A program made the position numbers and the translations under genes. Source: Shewanella sp. Arc9-LZ (GTDB lineage: Bacteria; Pseudomonadota; Gammaproteobacteria; Enterobacterales; Shewanellaceae). Taken from it: a stretch of DNA of 64,000 nt. Positions 1-9,544 of the stretch are shown here, piece by piece. Where the stretch lies: positions 1,054,001 to 1,118,000 of the forward strand of contig NZ_CP048031.1 of the NCBI RefSeq assembly GCF_010092445.1, read 5' to 3'. Position 1 is the first letter of the stretch; every line of letters starts with the position of its first letter. The notes beneath the pieces were generated by a model. It worked only from the letters and a program-made list of their open reading frames with translations, was not told where the DNA came from and made no database searches.

Positions 1-393
1 ATCCACTTCAAGTACGAGTTTACATTCTTTTTTAATACGCCAAGCTGCGGCATTGTACAATTCAGTTAATGGTAAAGTGCTTAAAAATTCTGGATTGTAT
101 TGGGTATATAGCGCTTGAGTCGGATACACCACAAAGGCTAACCGACGCTTAGGCTCTTTTTTAAATAGCTCTTCAATACCGTCAGAGGTGTTGAGCACTT
201 GCATTTCGATAATATCATCGATTTCTAGTAACTTTTTTTGAGCCGGAATCGGTGCTTCTTTCTCGCCAGATTCCCATGCCATCACGTCTTCATTACTGGC
301 TTTAGTGATGCTAGCAACCTGTTCAGTTGTTAGGCCTAAAGACTGACGTAAACATTGAATTTCAATTGCATTTAAACCGGTATTTTTCGACAT
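1..393 (-). CDS. YdiL-like HTH regulator, 3' end outside window
   Basis: The minus-strand frame opens with ATG at 393 and runs without a stop to the window edge, giving 131 residues. The first 70 residues look like an XRE-type helix-turn-helix ([19 protein letters not shown], then an AWESG turn typical of this fold). A second part containing [10 protein letters not shown] and LYNAAAWRI resembles E. coli YdiL (DUF1870/DUF4447 type), a family without an assigned role. It lies just downstream of the SUKH-family gene on the same strand with about 90 nt between, so the two may be co-transcribed. DNA binding is inferred from the fold only. The C-terminus is not visible. Confidence 0.7.
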   Translation of the reverse strand, partial: MSKNTGLNAIEIQCLRQSLGLTTEQVASITKASNEDVMAWESGEKEAPIPAQKKLLEIDDIIEMQVLNTSDGIEELFKKEPKRRLAFVVYPTQALYTQYNPEFLSTLPLTELYNAAAWRIKKECKLVLEVD

Positions 394-484
394 GATCGTT
401 CTCATTGTTAGTGATAATTTGTTTGATAACCGTTTATTATCTCGCGTTGGGTTAGTTAACTCCAACCGAGGCTAATAAATAAGA

Positions 485-886
485 TTATCGATTAAGCCAT
501 ACGTCTTCGGCCCAATGCCAAAATGATTCCCATACTTTGTCGCTAAATCGGCCTTTTTTCCAAAACAACACTTGGCTTTCTTCATCAATACAATAAAAGC
601 TATCACCGATTTGGCAAATGGCAATTTGTTCGCGAGGTAATCCAATAGACCAAGCATAACAAGCCACTTCAGGTAAGTAGGTATGTGAAGATGGATCGGC
701 AGCGGTAACAGGTTCAAGCGTGCCATAAATAACATCGCTGCCATACAGTAAGAATTCTTTTAGATCGTTGGGTAAACCAATTAAGATCTGTTCTTCAACT
801 TCTACAAGTTGCTCAAAAGTTGGCAATTCTAACGGCACCGGTACGGTTTCGCTTAATTCTTGTAGTTGTTCAATAATGTCATTCAT
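485..886 (-). CDS. SMI1/KNR4 (SUKH) family protein
   Basis: A 133-residue soluble protein with no signal peptide or membrane segment. Its pattern matches the SUKH superfamily: an N-terminal helix, then LPTFEQLVEVEEQI, then the core LPNDLKEFLLYGSDVIYGTLEP, and the later strand pair GDSFYCIDEE and VLFWKKG. SUKH proteins are frequently immunity proteins of polymorphic toxins, but many single-copy chromosomal members have no known toxin. No toxin gene lies next to it here, only the YdiL-like regulator downstream, so a housekeeping role is at least as likely. Family assignment is firm; function is unknown. Confidence 0.75.
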   Translation of the reverse strand: MNDIIEQLQELSETVPVPLELPTFEQLVEVEEQILIGLPNDLKEFLLYGSDVIYGTLEPVTAADPSSHTYLPEVACYAWSIGLPREQIAICQIGDSFYCIDEESQVLFWKKGRFSDKVWESFWHWAEDVWLNR

Positions 887-958
887 CGCATTGTCCAGCA
901 GATCGTTTTGTAATGGGCGCGAGTATAGCAGAAGTGATTGTTGCGGATCTTGTTTGGC

Positions 959-984
959 AAAAAAAAAGCGCTCATATGAGCGCT
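959..984 (-). terminator. Rho-independent terminator
   Basis: A perfect 18-bp palindrome (AGCGCTCATATGAGCGCT, 967-984) follows the gene ending at 1062 when read on the minus strand. It is followed on that strand by a T-run, the complement of the A-run at 959-967. Confidence 0.75.
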
Positions 985-1061
985 AAAAGGGTGGAAACTT
1001 ACTGTGATTAGAAAAACGTTAGGGGTTGTGAGTTATTCATAATAAAGATAGTTATCAGTAT

Positions 1062-1841
1062 TTATGCTACTTGTTGTTGTGAACTATATAAACTTTGACG
1101 TTTATAGCTTAACCACGCTTTATGATACTGCTTGTGCGAGTCTTGACGAAGCTTGGCTATCATGGCTTGCTCAATGTCATTTAAGTGTCTAGATGTGGCT
1201 TTCGCCTGAGACTCTATCTGTTGGATTTGCTCATAAACATGATGTTCAGGGCCACTTTTTATGTCGGCAATATCATTTAAATGAAATTGTACTTCAACCA
1301 CCATTTGGCTAACGGGTAATTTCACTAATACATTTAAATCACGATAACCTGACACTTTAGGATGAGAAAAACGATTTTTTAATTGCACAATTTCGGTGTA
1401 TTGGCTCAACTGTTGGTAACTTGATAGCAAGCTTTTTACGTCATAGGCCACCACACTTGCCCGTGCTATGTCGGTTAGTTGGCTGGCGTCGCCATTAAAT
1501 TTTGTTTGCACTTTTTGAGAGGCACGCTGATAACTTTTGGTCGCAGGAATAATGGTTTTAGTATTACTTGATTGGTCAATGAAGTGAAGTAGGTCAATCA
1601 GTTCTTGCTGCGCCGCCGGTGCCCGAGACATCAGAGTATGTAAGTTATCGGTATCTTGTGTCACCAAGTCGCTGTTGTGATCATAAAGCGCCATTAGCTG
1701 CTCAATATCATTAGATGATTTTTGGCTGAAGTCAGATGGCTGAGCTAGCTTGGTGTATTTAAGCTCGTTAGGCTGGGCAATAGCACCACGTGTAGACAGT
1801 AAAATTAAGAATATAAAGAAGGTACGAAACAGCTTATTCAT
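1062..1841 (-). CDS. Exported RelA/SpoT-fold protein
   Basis: 259 residues with a Sec-type signal peptide (about 1-22, cut near AIA). The middle (about 100-190) has the layout of the RelA/SpoT nucleotidyltransferase fold: KSYQRASQK, then QLTDIARASVVAYD, then LKNRF followed by SGYRDLNVLVKLP, and finally VVEVQFHL, equivalent to the EVQ strand of (p)ppGpp synthetases. The N- and C-terminal parts are helical and unassigned. Related proteins are often labelled only 'RelA/SpoT domain' and their activity is not established. What is odd is the export signal: cytosolic alarmone synthesis cannot be its job. The gene is monocistronic, with terminators on both sides. Fold call moderate to good; function unknown. 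Confidence 0.65.
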   Translation of the reverse strand: MNKLFRTFFIFLILLSTRGAIAQPNELKYTKLAQPSDFSQKSSNDIEQLMALYDHNSDLVTQDTDNLHTLMSRAPAAQQELIDLLHFIDQSSNTKTIIPATKSYQRASQKVQTKFNGDASQLTDIARASVVAYDVKSLLSSYQQLSQYTEIVQLKNRFSHPKVSGYRDLNVLVKLPVSQMVVEVQFHLNDIADIKSGPEHHVYEQIQQIESQAKATSRHLNDIEQAMIAKLRQDSHKQYHKAWLSYKRQSLYSSQQQVA

Positions 1842-1984
1842 TGAATAGCTCCAGCATAATGTCTGTTAACCCAATGTACCGCTTTTTGGCTGAATAGGGG
1901 CTGAATGAACAAGGTTTAATGATATATATTAACGTGGCTTTGTGTTGTATTTGTTTTTATTATCAATTGGTTAGTTTTTTTTAT

Positions 1985-2015
1985 AAAAAAAGGGCATCTT
2001 TCGATGCCCTTTTTT
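1985..2015 (-). terminator. Terminator downstream of the M13 peptidase gene
   Basis: A 7-bp stem (GGGCATC 1992-1998, GATGCCC 2003-2009) with a 4-nt loop is flanked by an A-run and a T-run. It can therefore act in both orientations, but the converging gene is the peptidase ending at 2056. Confidence 0.8.
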
Positions 2016-2055
2016 GTGTGTAAATGTGACCTAAGTCAGTCATTCGTCTTGGTGA

Positions 2056-4143
2056 TTACCAAATTTTTACGCGACTAGCAGGCTCAATGTACATTTTGTC
2101 GCCTTCTTTCACGTCATAAGTGCTGTAGAACTCAGGCATGTTAGATAACGCACCTAATGCACGGAAATGACCAGGTGAATGCGGATCAGTTGCTACGCGG
2201 TTACGCATGGCTTCTTCTTTCATCTTCACACGCCAAATTTGAGTGAAGCCCATGAAGAAACGTTGATCGCCTGTTAAGCCATCAATAACTGGTGCTTCTT
2301 TACCGTCAAGTGACATTTTGTAAGCTTTATAGGCGATAGTCACACCTGATAAGTCACCAATGTTCTCGCCTAATGTTAAGCTGCCATTCACGTGTAGGTC
2401 GTCAAACACTTGATAACCATTGTACTGAGCGATTAATGCATTGCCTTTTGACTCGAATGCTTTTAAGTCAGCTTCGGTCCACCAGTCACGCATGTTACCT
2501 TCGCCATCAAATTTAGCACCTTGGTCATCAAAGCCATGGCCCATTTCGTGGCCAATAACAGCACCAATACCACCATAGTTAACCGCATCATCAGCTTCTA
2601 AGTTGAAGAAAGGCGGTTGTAAAATCGCAGCAGGGAACACGATTTCGTTCATGGTTGGGTTGTAGTAAGCGTTAACGGTTTGTGGCGTCATGTGCCACTC
2701 GTCTTTGTCAATTGGTTGGCCTAACTTAGCAAGACTTTTGTTATGCTCAACAATCGCTGCACGCTTGGCGTTACCGACTAAATCATCTGCTTTAATGGTT
2801 AGTTTGCTGTAGTCATCCCACTTGTTCGGGTAACCAATTTTAGGATTAAACTTAGCCAATTTATCTTTTGCAGCAACTTTAGTATCAGCACTCATCCAAT
2901 CTAATGAATCAATGCTTGAACTATAAGCGCCACGTAGGTTTTCAACTAACTGTTCCATGCGGGTTTTAGCTTCTGGTGCAAAGTGACGTTTCACATACAC
3001 TTTACCCACTACCTCGCCTAGCGTGTCACTCACAGTGCTCACGCCACGCTTCCAACGAGGTTCTTGTTCTTCTTGACCATTAAGCGTCTTAGAGAAAAAC
3101 TCAAAGTTTTCGTTATCTAATGCTTCAGATAAATTGCTGGCATTATGAGTTAATGCCATCCAAGTCATGTAGTTTTTCCAAGTATCAAGGTCGTTATTTT
3201 TAAGCACCTCGTTTAAGCCTTGGATATAACTTGGTTGGTTGATAATGATATCTGTTTGCTTGTCGCCGCCAAGCGCCGCTAAATAACCATCCCAGTTAAT
3301 TTCTGAAGCCAATTCTGGCAAATTCTTAACTTGGTATAGGTTGTATGTTTTAGTACTGTCACGCGTCTCAACTACGTCCCAATGCTTTTCTGCAATTTGA
3401 GTTTCAAGTGCAAGAATGGCTTCAGCGTTGGCTTTTGCATTTGGTAAGCCAGCAAGGTTGTACATTTTCTCAATATGTTCAACGTAGGCTTTACGGATGT
3501 TGACGAAGCGTTCTTCTTGATTAAAGTAGTAATCTTTCTCTGGCAGGCTTAAACCATATTGCCAAATGTGTGTGGCATAACGGCTTGAATCTTTAGCATC
3601 AATTTCAACATAGAATGCTAGCGGTGTACCGCCACCGTTTGCTTGGTTTTCACCAAAAAATGCGGTTAATTCTTTTTTATCTTTCAGGGCTGCAATTTTA
3701 TCCAAATCAGCTTGGATTGGTGCAATACCTAATTTATCAAGCGTTTCAACATCCATGAATGAGCGATATAAATCAGCCACTTTCTGTTCATCTGTGCCAT
3801 CGGCTAGATTTGGCGTCGCGCTTAAATCTTCAATAATGGCTTTAACGTCATCACGTGCATTTTCACGTAAGTCGTAAAATGCGCCAATGTTGGTACGGTC
3901 GCTAGGGATTTCTGCATTTTTCATCCATGCGCCGTTAACATACATATAAAAATCGTCTTGTGGGCGCACTGACTTGTCGATGTTGTCAAACGTGATGCCA
4001 GACGTAAGTGCTTTTTCTACTGCAGCAGCAGTAGCTGTTTTTGCGACATCTGCAGCAGGCGTAACGACTGCCTTGTCATCACTACAAGCACTCAAGCCTG
4101 CAATTAATGAGGCGCATAGACCGCCAATAACCAATTTTCTCAT
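2056..4143 (-). CDS. pepO: M13 (neprilysin/PepO) family zinc metallopeptidase, lipoprotein
   Basis: 695 residues. A lipoprotein signal with lipobox LSAC near residue 20 places it on the periplasmic face of a membrane. The zinc site is complete: HEMGH at H532-H536, catalytic E533, and third ligand E593 in GENIGDLSG. The NAYYNP substrate-binding segment and the IVFPAAILQPPFF strand precede it, and the protein ends in the family's short aromatic tail. M13 enzymes cleave oligopeptides rather than folded proteins, so a role in periplasmic peptide breakdown is likely. Length is normal for the family. It stands alone with its own terminator downstream. Confidence 0.92.
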   Translation of the reverse strand: MRKLVIGGLCASLIAGLSACSDDKAVVTPAADVAKTATAAAVEKALTSGITFDNIDKSVRPQDDFYMYVNGAWMKNAEIPSDRTNIGAFYDLRENARDDVKAIIEDLSATPNLADGTDEQKVADLYRSFMDVETLDKLGIAPIQADLDKIAALKDKKELTAFFGENQANGGGTPLAFYVEIDAKDSSRYATHIWQYGLSLPEKDYYFNQEERFVNIRKAYVEHIEKMYNLAGLPNAKANAEAILALETQIAEKHWDVVETRDSTKTYNLYQVKNLPELASEINWDGYLAALGGDKQTDIIINQPSYIQGLNEVLKNNDLDTWKNYMTWMALTHNASNLSEALDNENFEFFSKTLNGQEEQEPRWKRGVSTVSDTLGEVVGKVYVKRHFAPEAKTRMEQLVENLRGAYSSSIDSLDWMSADTKVAAKDKLAKFNPKIGYPNKWDDYSKLTIKADDLVGNAKRAAIVEHNKSLAKLGQPIDKDEWHMTPQTVNAYYNPTMNEIVFPAAILQPPFFNLEADDAVNYGGIGAVIGHEMGHGFDDQGAKFDGEGNMRDWWTEADLKAFESKGNALIAQYNGYQVFDDLHVNGSLTLGENIGDLSGVTIAYKAYKMSLDGKEAPVIDGLTGDQRFFMGFTQIWRVKMKEEAMRNRVATDPHSPGHFRALGALSNMPEFYSTYDVKEGDKMYIEPASRVKIW

Positions 4144-4436
4144 GTTGTTTCCTTTGCTTGATGTAAAAAGCCCTTCAATGGGGCATTGCGATCAGTGTCG
4201 CTTAATTCAGTAATAACCCCTTTATCCAAAGGGAAAAGCTATTACTTTTTATTGTGAATTGTATGTTAAGGCCTTATCCGCCTATAAAACAAGCCGCAAG
4301 GAGGCCTTTTTAGCGTGTTTTTTGTGAGGATGTGTAACCAAAAATTACCTTAGCGGTGAAAAATATCGGTGATTGATTTCTATTTAAGCGTGTAAGCAGC
4401 ATAATAGCGTCAATATTTTTAGATTGAGTAATCATT
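4144..4436. other. Intergenic region between divergent pepO and rsuA
   Basis: About 290 nt that must hold both promoters. I see an AT-rich stretch and a small GC-rich segment (about 4290-4312), but no convincing -35/-10 pair, riboswitch or repeat. Confidence 0.5.
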
Positions 4437-5126
4437 GTGCGTTTAGACAAATTTATCTGTGAAAGTACCGAACTGACTCGGTCATTGGCCAAGAGAGCCT
4501 TGCATCGTGGTGACGTTACCTGTGATGGTGTTGTGGTCAAAAACTCAGGTTTTAAAGTACTACCACAAATGTCGGTGCATTTAGACGGCATATTAATTAG
4601 CGTGATTGGCGAGCGTTACATCATGTTAAACAAACCGGTAGACACCATTTGTTCAACCATTGATGAAGAATATCCATCCGTATTGAGTTTGATTGATATT
4701 GAGAAAATGGACACTTTGCACATTGCTGGTCGATTAGATGTCGACACCACAGGCTTAGTGTTAATTACCAGCGATGGTCAGTGGTCGCATAAAATCACTT
4801 CGCCAAAGAAAGATTGTGGTAAACGCTATTTGGTTGAATTAGCCGAACCTATTGATGACAGTTTAATCCAGGTATTTGCCGATGGTGTTGAGCTGCGCAA
4901 TGAAGATGAGCTGACCAAGCCTGCTTTGCTCGATATTATTGACTCAACTCATGTGCGATTGACGATTAGCGAAGGTAAGTACCATCAAGTTAAGCGTATG
5001 TTTGCCGCGGTGGGTAATAGAGTGGTTAATTTACACCGTGAAGCGGTAGGTGATATCGAGTTAAACACGGACTTAGCCGCAGGTGAATGGCGCTTTTTAA
5101 CCGATGCTGAAATGAAATCTGTGTAG
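4437..5126 (+). CDS. rsuA: RsuA-family rRNA small-subunit pseudouridine synthase
   Basis: 229 residues. An S4 RNA-binding domain (about 1-45, beginning MRLDKFICESTELTRSLAKR) is followed by the pseudouridine synthase domain with the motif GRLDVDTTGL; D101 is the expected catalytic aspartate. The GKYHQVKRMFAAVGNRV segment is the conserved C-terminal part of the RsuA/RluB/E/F group. E. coli RsuA makes pseudouridine 516 in 16S rRNA, and similarity and size (231 aa there) favour that over RluE/F. The start is GTG at 4437, since no in-frame ATG with a ribosome site lies nearby. It is monocistronic, with a hairpin downstream. Confidence 0.87.
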   Translation: MRLDKFICESTELTRSLAKRALHRGDVTCDGVVVKNSGFKVLPQMSVHLDGILISVIGERYIMLNKPVDTICSTIDEEYPSVLSLIDIEKMDTLHIAGRLDVDTTGLVLITSDGQWSHKITSPKKDCGKRYLVELAEPIDDSLIQVFADGVELRNEDELTKPALLDIIDSTHVRLTISEGKYHQVKRMFAAVGNRVVNLHREAVGDIELNTDLAAGEWRFLTDAEMKSV

Positions 5127-5148
5127 TCATTATTTGAATATATAAAAG

Positions 5149-5190
5149 TGCCCGGTTGTCACCATATAATGATTACCGGGCATTTCTTTA
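5149..5190 (+). terminator. Probable terminator after rsuA
   Basis: An 8-bp stem (TGCCCGGT 5149-5156, ACCGGGCA 5175-5182) with an 18-nt loop is followed by a T-rich run, 23 nt after the rsuA stop. The long loop makes it less certain. Confidence 0.6.
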
Positions 5191-5309
5191 TCTGCTCATT
5201 GCAAATCAATTTCTACTCAATACAAAATCACTTTTTCAATACAGAATCAATTGCGAGCAAAGCGCTCTTTTATAAGCATCGCTTACCCCGAGCTAATGTT
5301 ATTTTACAC

Positions 5310-6248
5310 TTATTGAGTCAGGCTAATTTTGCCACTAATGGTATTGATGTTGACTTGACCTGTGCCAGCTTGAGTTTTGAACTGCAACGTTTTGGCTGGT
5401 GAGTACTTTTGTTTTAGCGGTTTATCATCGGTTAATTGATTGTCGATTTTTCCACCAGGGCCGCCATCAATCATAAAATTGATGTTAGGCATACCAGCAA
5501 ACGTTAGTGCCATATCTCCACTTATGGTTTCGAGTTGAGCTTTGTTTAAATCGGCTCCTAAGGTTAATTGTGCATCGCCACTGATGGTAACAATATTCAA
5601 CTCAGTGACTTGGTTAACGATTGCGGTTATGTCACCAGACACTTGGTCGACAGACAAATGTGTAAAAGCGCTTTGGCTTTTTAGTTCGCCACTGACTAAG
5701 CGCAGCTCAGCCTCGCCTTGGCTATTGCTATCAGTGATATCGCCCGATACTGTTTCGAGGTTAATTTTTCCTGCTAGCTCAGAGGTATTAATATTGCCTG
5801 ACACCGTGGTGAGTTTAGTATTGCCACTAAGTTGTTGGGCGTTAATGTTGCCGCTGACTAACGCTAACGATATTTGGCCATTTAGCTGTGATAATTGATA
5901 ACTGGCTGATACTCCCTCGGCATCTAAACCTAGCTGTTTAGGCAGGTAAATGGTCAGTTGTGACCCTTGTTTATTACTGCCCTGATAACTGCGGGGTAAT
6001 TTATCTTCTACAATAACGCTATTGCCTTTAACCTCAAATATTAAGCCTTGGCTTAACTCATCAAGTTCACCTTTAATCTGAATGCTATTTTTATCCCAAC
6101 TGACTAGCTCAACGTTACCCCGTTGTATTTTCATGCTGACCGAAGGGTTATCTGTGACCGTTAATTGTTGGTCAACGGCTTCTTTGGCCATTGAGATAAA
6201 ACTGATACCGATTAACGGCACGATTAACACGTATTTAAGAATGCTCAT
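5310..6248 (-). CDS. DUF4097 family periplasmic beta-repeat protein
   Basis: 312 residues with a signal peptide (about 1-21). The body is a series of short beta-strand repeats built around V-S-G-(N/D)-I or V-S-G-E-L, spaced about 18-20 residues apart (for example TTVSGNINTSELAGKINLET). This is the hallmark of the DUF4097 beta-helix-like domain. The repeats probably form a right-handed solenoid in the periplasm. It is the last gene of an operon with an anti-sigma-like protein and an ECF sigma factor: its start overlaps the upstream stop by 4 nt (ATGA). In other bacteria DUF4097 proteins are commonly encoded with ECF systems, which fits an envelope-sensing role, but no ligand is known. Confidence 0.85.
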   Translation of the reverse strand: MSILKYVLIVPLIGISFISMAKEAVDQQLTVTDNPSVSMKIQRGNVELVSWDKNSIQIKGELDELSQGLIFEVKGNSVIVEDKLPRSYQGSNKQGSQLTIYLPKQLGLDAEGVSASYQLSQLNGQISLALVSGNINAQQLSGNTKLTTVSGNINTSELAGKINLETVSGDITDSNSQGEAELRLVSGELKSQSAFTHLSVDQVSGDITAIVNQVTELNIVTISGDAQLTLGADLNKAQLETISGDMALTFAGMPNINFMIDGGPGGKIDNQLTDDKPLKQKYSPAKTLQFKTQAGTGQVNINTISGKISLTQ

Positions 6249-6871
6249 ATTGTATTTCCTTGTTGTGTCTGTTTAGACGTAAATGGGAGCTTTTGGCCTT
6301 GCTGTAATAAGGTGATTTGACGTTGCATGATCCAGCGCCATAATTGCCACATTTGTTGATTAGTCGGTTGTTGTTTCAATGCGGCTTGTACTTGTTTTGA
6401 GGCGGTATCCAGCTCGGCTAATGCTTGGCTAATATCGCTCTGTATCTGTTGTGGAGCATCAGTTGATGATAATTGCCAACTCACGGTGTATTGGTTTTGA
6501 TTAAAAACATCCAGTTGGGTCTGATGAGTCATGGCTATTTGATCGACTAGCTCAGCTAATGTTGCCTCGGTTTGGGTTGAAGATGTCGTTAGGCTTACCT
6601 CGGTATTCACTGTGGCTTGTGGGGTGGTTGTCGTTAGTGCGGCAGTTTGCGGCAGCAATGAATTACCCTCTGGGCGTTGCCAAAGCAGGATGGTCAGCAT
6701 ACAAAAAACTGCAACGCTAGCGGCGATAAGCCAAGGCCGAGTCAGATGTTTTTTTTGCTGAGATTGAAGTGGTAACTTAGCTGCAATCGCTGGCCACAAA
6801 TCGGTTGTCGGTTGCATCTCTAGCGGCAATGACTTGATTAGGCTATCGAGGTCTTGCGGTGACGGGTTCAT
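6245..6871 (-). CDS. Putative membrane anti-sigma factor
   Basis: 208 residues. A short acidic cytoplasmic N-terminus (about 1-45, containing LWPAIAAKLP) is followed by one transmembrane helix (about 47-64) and a Gln/Thr-rich periplasmic part with helices. This single-span layout, and its position directly after an ECF sigma gene with a 4-nt ATGA overlap, mark it as the likely anti-sigma factor. No zinc (HxxxCxxC) motif is present, so it is not a ZAS-type anti-sigma. The DUF4097 gene follows with another 4-nt overlap. The sequence itself is poorly conserved, so the assignment rests mostly on context. Confidence 0.6.
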   Translation of the reverse strand: MNPSPQDLDSLIKSLPLEMQPTTDLWPAIAAKLPLQSQQKKHLTRPWLIAASVAVFCMLTILLWQRPEGNSLLPQTAALTTTTPQATVNTEVSLTTSSTQTEATLAELVDQIAMTHQTQLDVFNQNQYTVSWQLSSTDAPQQIQSDISQALAELDTASKQVQAALKQQPTNQQMWQLWRWIMQRQITLLQQGQKLPFTSKQTQQGNTI

Positions 6872-7365
6872 GCAAGCATCTCCTGTAAAAATTGTTTAGC
6901 ATTATGGTACTGCGCTTTACTCGTGCCCTCGGCAATGTTGAGTAGGGCGGCAATTTCTTTATGTTGATAACCTTCAATTGCACACAGTACAAATACCATA
7001 CGAGTCCGTTGAGGTAATTTGGCAATACACTTATCCAATTGGTGATATTCATCAAAGGCAACCGTGGGTATGTCCTGCGGCTCAAGTTGCTCTGTCGGTA
7101 TAAAGCGTCGCCACCACGATTGTTGTACCTTTAGTTCGTTAATCGCTTGGCGGACGCACAAGCGATGCAACCAGGTGGTAAATTGGCTGTCGCCTCTGAA
7201 TTGGTCCAATTTATTCCATAAGCGTATAAAACAAGCTTGGGTCATATCGTCAGCAAGATGAGCTTGGCCACTCAATCTAAAGCAAATGGCGTAAACCCGC
7301 TTATGATGGCGCCGATAGAGTTGCTGGAATGCCTGTTTGCAACCAGTAACCGCTATTGCGACCAA
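6868..7365 (-). CDS. ECF-type sigma-70 family RNA polymerase sigma factor
   Basis: Region 2 covers about residues 9-75 (FQQLYRRHHKRVYAICFRLSG then DDMTQACFIRLWNKLDQFRG) and region 4 about 108-160 (LPQRTRMVFVLCAIEGYQHKEIAALLNI), the standard ECF layout. The start is uncertain. The coordinates use a TTG at 7365, but in-frame codons upstream (ending LAALDDSQ) look like genuine ECF N-terminus, and no in-frame ATG or GTG precedes them. An ATG with a good AAGG site at 7430 is in a different frame and stops after 11 codons. Either an unusual ATT start near 7437 or 7416, or a small frameshift, is possible. It leads the operon with the anti-sigma and DUF4097 genes. Confidence 0.85.
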   Translation of the reverse strand: MVAIAVTGCKQAFQQLYRRHHKRVYAICFRLSGQAHLADDMTQACFIRLWNKLDQFRGDSQFTTWLHRLCVRQAINELKVQQSWWRRFIPTEQLEPQDIPTVAFDEYHQLDKCIAKLPQRTRMVFVLCAIEGYQHKEIAALLNIAEGTSKAQYHNAKQFLQEMLA

Positions 7366-7664
7366 CTGACTGTCGTCAAGTGCCGCTAAGTGGCTTAATT
7401 GCTCGGTTTCTGACTGATTAATAGTGGCATCCTTAATGTCACAACATGTCCAATATGATGGTGTAGTTATTTGACAGCCTCAAGTCGGCAAAAGGTTTAT
7501 ATGAGTGGTTATAAATAATCACTTTTCTGTAATATGTTTAAGATTTTTTTATATTAGCCGATAACTAGTTGCTATACTTATGTTGCTAGATTGATCTAAA
7601 AATCCTTATCAGATCATACAATAATAACAGTAACGTTAAATCTTACTTTTAGGTGGTAGAAAAT
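7366..7664. other. Intergenic region between divergent ECF operon and chemoreceptor gene
   Basis: About 300 nt, AT-rich. It contains the ambiguous N-terminal codons of the sigma factor (up to about 7437) and the promoters of both units. No repeat or clear operator was recognised. Confidence 0.4.
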
Positions 7665-9527
7665 ATGCTTATTCGTTCGAAACTTATTTTAAGTTCGATC
7701 ATTTCAATCTCCTCAGTACTCGCGATGTTCGGGTTACAAAATTATTCTGAATCAGTCCTGTTGGAATTATCAACCGCATCGAGCAGTATTGTTGAAATTG
7801 AAAAAAAAGTGCTTGAATTACGTACTGAAGAAAAGGATTTTCTCCATCGTGCAGATACTGTTTATATTGAAAAATTTAAACATAGCATGAATGATATTTT
7901 GGCTTATATGGCTGAAGTACGTGTTGCGCTAGAGCACCAAGGAATGGATGTTGATGCTTTAGATGATTTTGAAAACAACCTCAATGATTATAAAACAATA
8001 TTCAATGAAATTACTGCACTAAAAATTGAGATAGGCCTAACTCCCGAGTCAGGTTTATATGGCGATTTGCGTTCGGCAGTTAAAAAAGTTGAAACTGTGC
8101 TGAGTGATAATGCTGAGGATGCTCTGCTAGTGGCAATGCTACAACTGCGTCGCAGTGAGAAAGACTTCATGCTCCGTCGTGATCCTAAATATGTACAAGC
8201 TTTTGATGACGGAATTGGCCGTTTTTTAGCTCAAGTACAACAGTCTACTTTGTCTTTCTCTGACAAGGAGCAATTGAGCGCAGATATTAAAGATTATCGA
8301 GTGAATTTTAACAATTTAGTCAATAAAGAAGTGCTATTTGGTTTGTCGGAGCAAGACGGTAAAATGGCTGAGTTGCGGGATAAAATTCATCAAACCGATA
8401 ATGATACCGTTACCCTGCGAGAGGAAACCTTGGCCGAAATTGAACATGGTAAAAATCAGGCTTTCATTATTGGCTTAAGCATATTTTTGTTAATCGCTGC
8501 AGTACTGTGTATTTTCACCTATTTAATTATTCGTAGCATTATTAAGCCGGTGCAAGATATTACCTATGTAATTTCTTCAATTGAAAAAAGTAAAGATTTA
8601 TCAATGCGTTGTGATGAGTCTGGTAATGATGAAATATCGAAAATCGCCTATCACTTCAACCAAATGGTCATGACTTTTCAAGAATTGATTCAACAAGTGG
8701 ACGAGTCGGTTACTGCAATGAATGAGTCGTGCCAAGAGCTGTCTCGAAATGCTATGACAGCTTCTAAAGGCGTATTACGCCAGCTTAATGAAACCGACAT
8801 GGTCGCTACAGCCGTTACCGAAATGGGGGCTACCATTGACGAAATTGCCAAGAATACTGAATTGGCGGCCAGTAAAGCCAGCCAAACTCATGAGAATGCT
8901 CAATCTGGTCAACAGGGCGTAGAACTCACCGTTCAAAAAATCACCTTGCTAGCGAAGCAATTAGCCGATTCAGCCGCTGTAGTTACCGAACTTGAGCGAG
9001 ACAGTGTCACTATTGGCAGTGTGCTTGATGTGATTAGAGGCATTGCTGATCAAACAAACTTATTGGCATTAAACGCGGCGATTGAAGCAGCAAGAGCAGG
9101 TGAACAAGGTCGTGGTTTTGCGGTTGTTGCCGATGAGGTGCGCACGCTAGCCCTGCGAACACAAACGTCGACCCAAGAAATTACTAGCATTATTTCAACC
9201 TTACAAGCGCGTACTCATTCTATTGTTGAGCTTATGCAAGAAAGCCAGCAGCAAGGGCGAGAGAGTGCTGAACAAGCCGCCATCGCGGGTGATGTTTTAC
9301 GAACCATTACCAATGACGTGACCAATATTATGGACATGAGTACTCAAATTGCTGCGGCAATTGAGGAGCAAAGCATGGTTGCCGCAGAAGTGGGTAAAAA
9401 CGTGGTGGTTATCCGTGATATTGCCGATGAATCATCGCAAGCAGCGGAAGAGAATGCCGCGGCTTCTGAAGATGTGAGAGTACGAGCCAAAGCACTGCAT
9501 GAAGCGGTGAGCCAGTTTAGAGTGTAA
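7665..9527 (+). CDS. Methyl-accepting chemotaxis protein with HBM-type sensor
   Basis: 620 residues from ATG 7665, preceded by an AGGTGG site with good spacing; the longer frame starts at a GTG that overlaps this site. Layout: TM1 (about 7-25), a large periplasmic helical sensor (about 26-265), TM2 (about 268-290), HAMP (about 292-345), then the signalling domain. The hairpin tip is [34 protein letters not shown]. Two copies of an EKDF-(L/M)-x-R motif in the sensor, about 110 residues apart, are typical of the helical bimodular (HBM) domain, known in McpS-type receptors for organic acids. The ligand here is unknown. No C-terminal CheR-tethering pentapeptide is seen. Confidence 0.9.
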   Translation: MLIRSKLILSSIISISSVLAMFGLQNYSESVLLELSTASSSIVEIEKKVLELRTEEKDFLHRADTVYIEKFKHSMNDILAYMAEVRVALEHQGMDVDALDDFENNLNDYKTIFNEITALKIEIGLTPESGLYGDLRSAVKKVETVLSDNAEDALLVAMLQLRRSEKDFMLRRDPKYVQAFDDGIGRFLAQVQQSTLSFSDKEQLSADIKDYRVNFNNLVNKEVLFGLSEQDGKMAELRDKIHQTDNDTVTLREETLAEIEHGKNQAFIIGLSIFLLIAAVLCIFTYLIIRSIIKPVQDITYVISSIEKSKDLSMRCDESGNDEISKIAYHFNQMVMTFQELIQQVDESVTAMNESCQELSRNAMTASKGVLRQLNETDMVATAVTEMGATIDEIAKNTELAASKASQTHENAQSGQQGVELTVQKITLLAKQLADSAAVVTELERDSVTIGSVLDVIRGIADQTNLLALNAAIEAARAGEQGRGFAVVADEVRTLALRTQTSTQEITSIISTLQARTHSIVELMQESQQQGRESAEQAAIAGDVLRTITNDVTNIMDMSTQIAAAIEEQSMVAAEVGKNVVVIRDIADESSQAAEENAAASEDVRVRAKALHEAVSQFRV

Positions 9528-9544
9528 GTCGTTGTCATTGCAGA

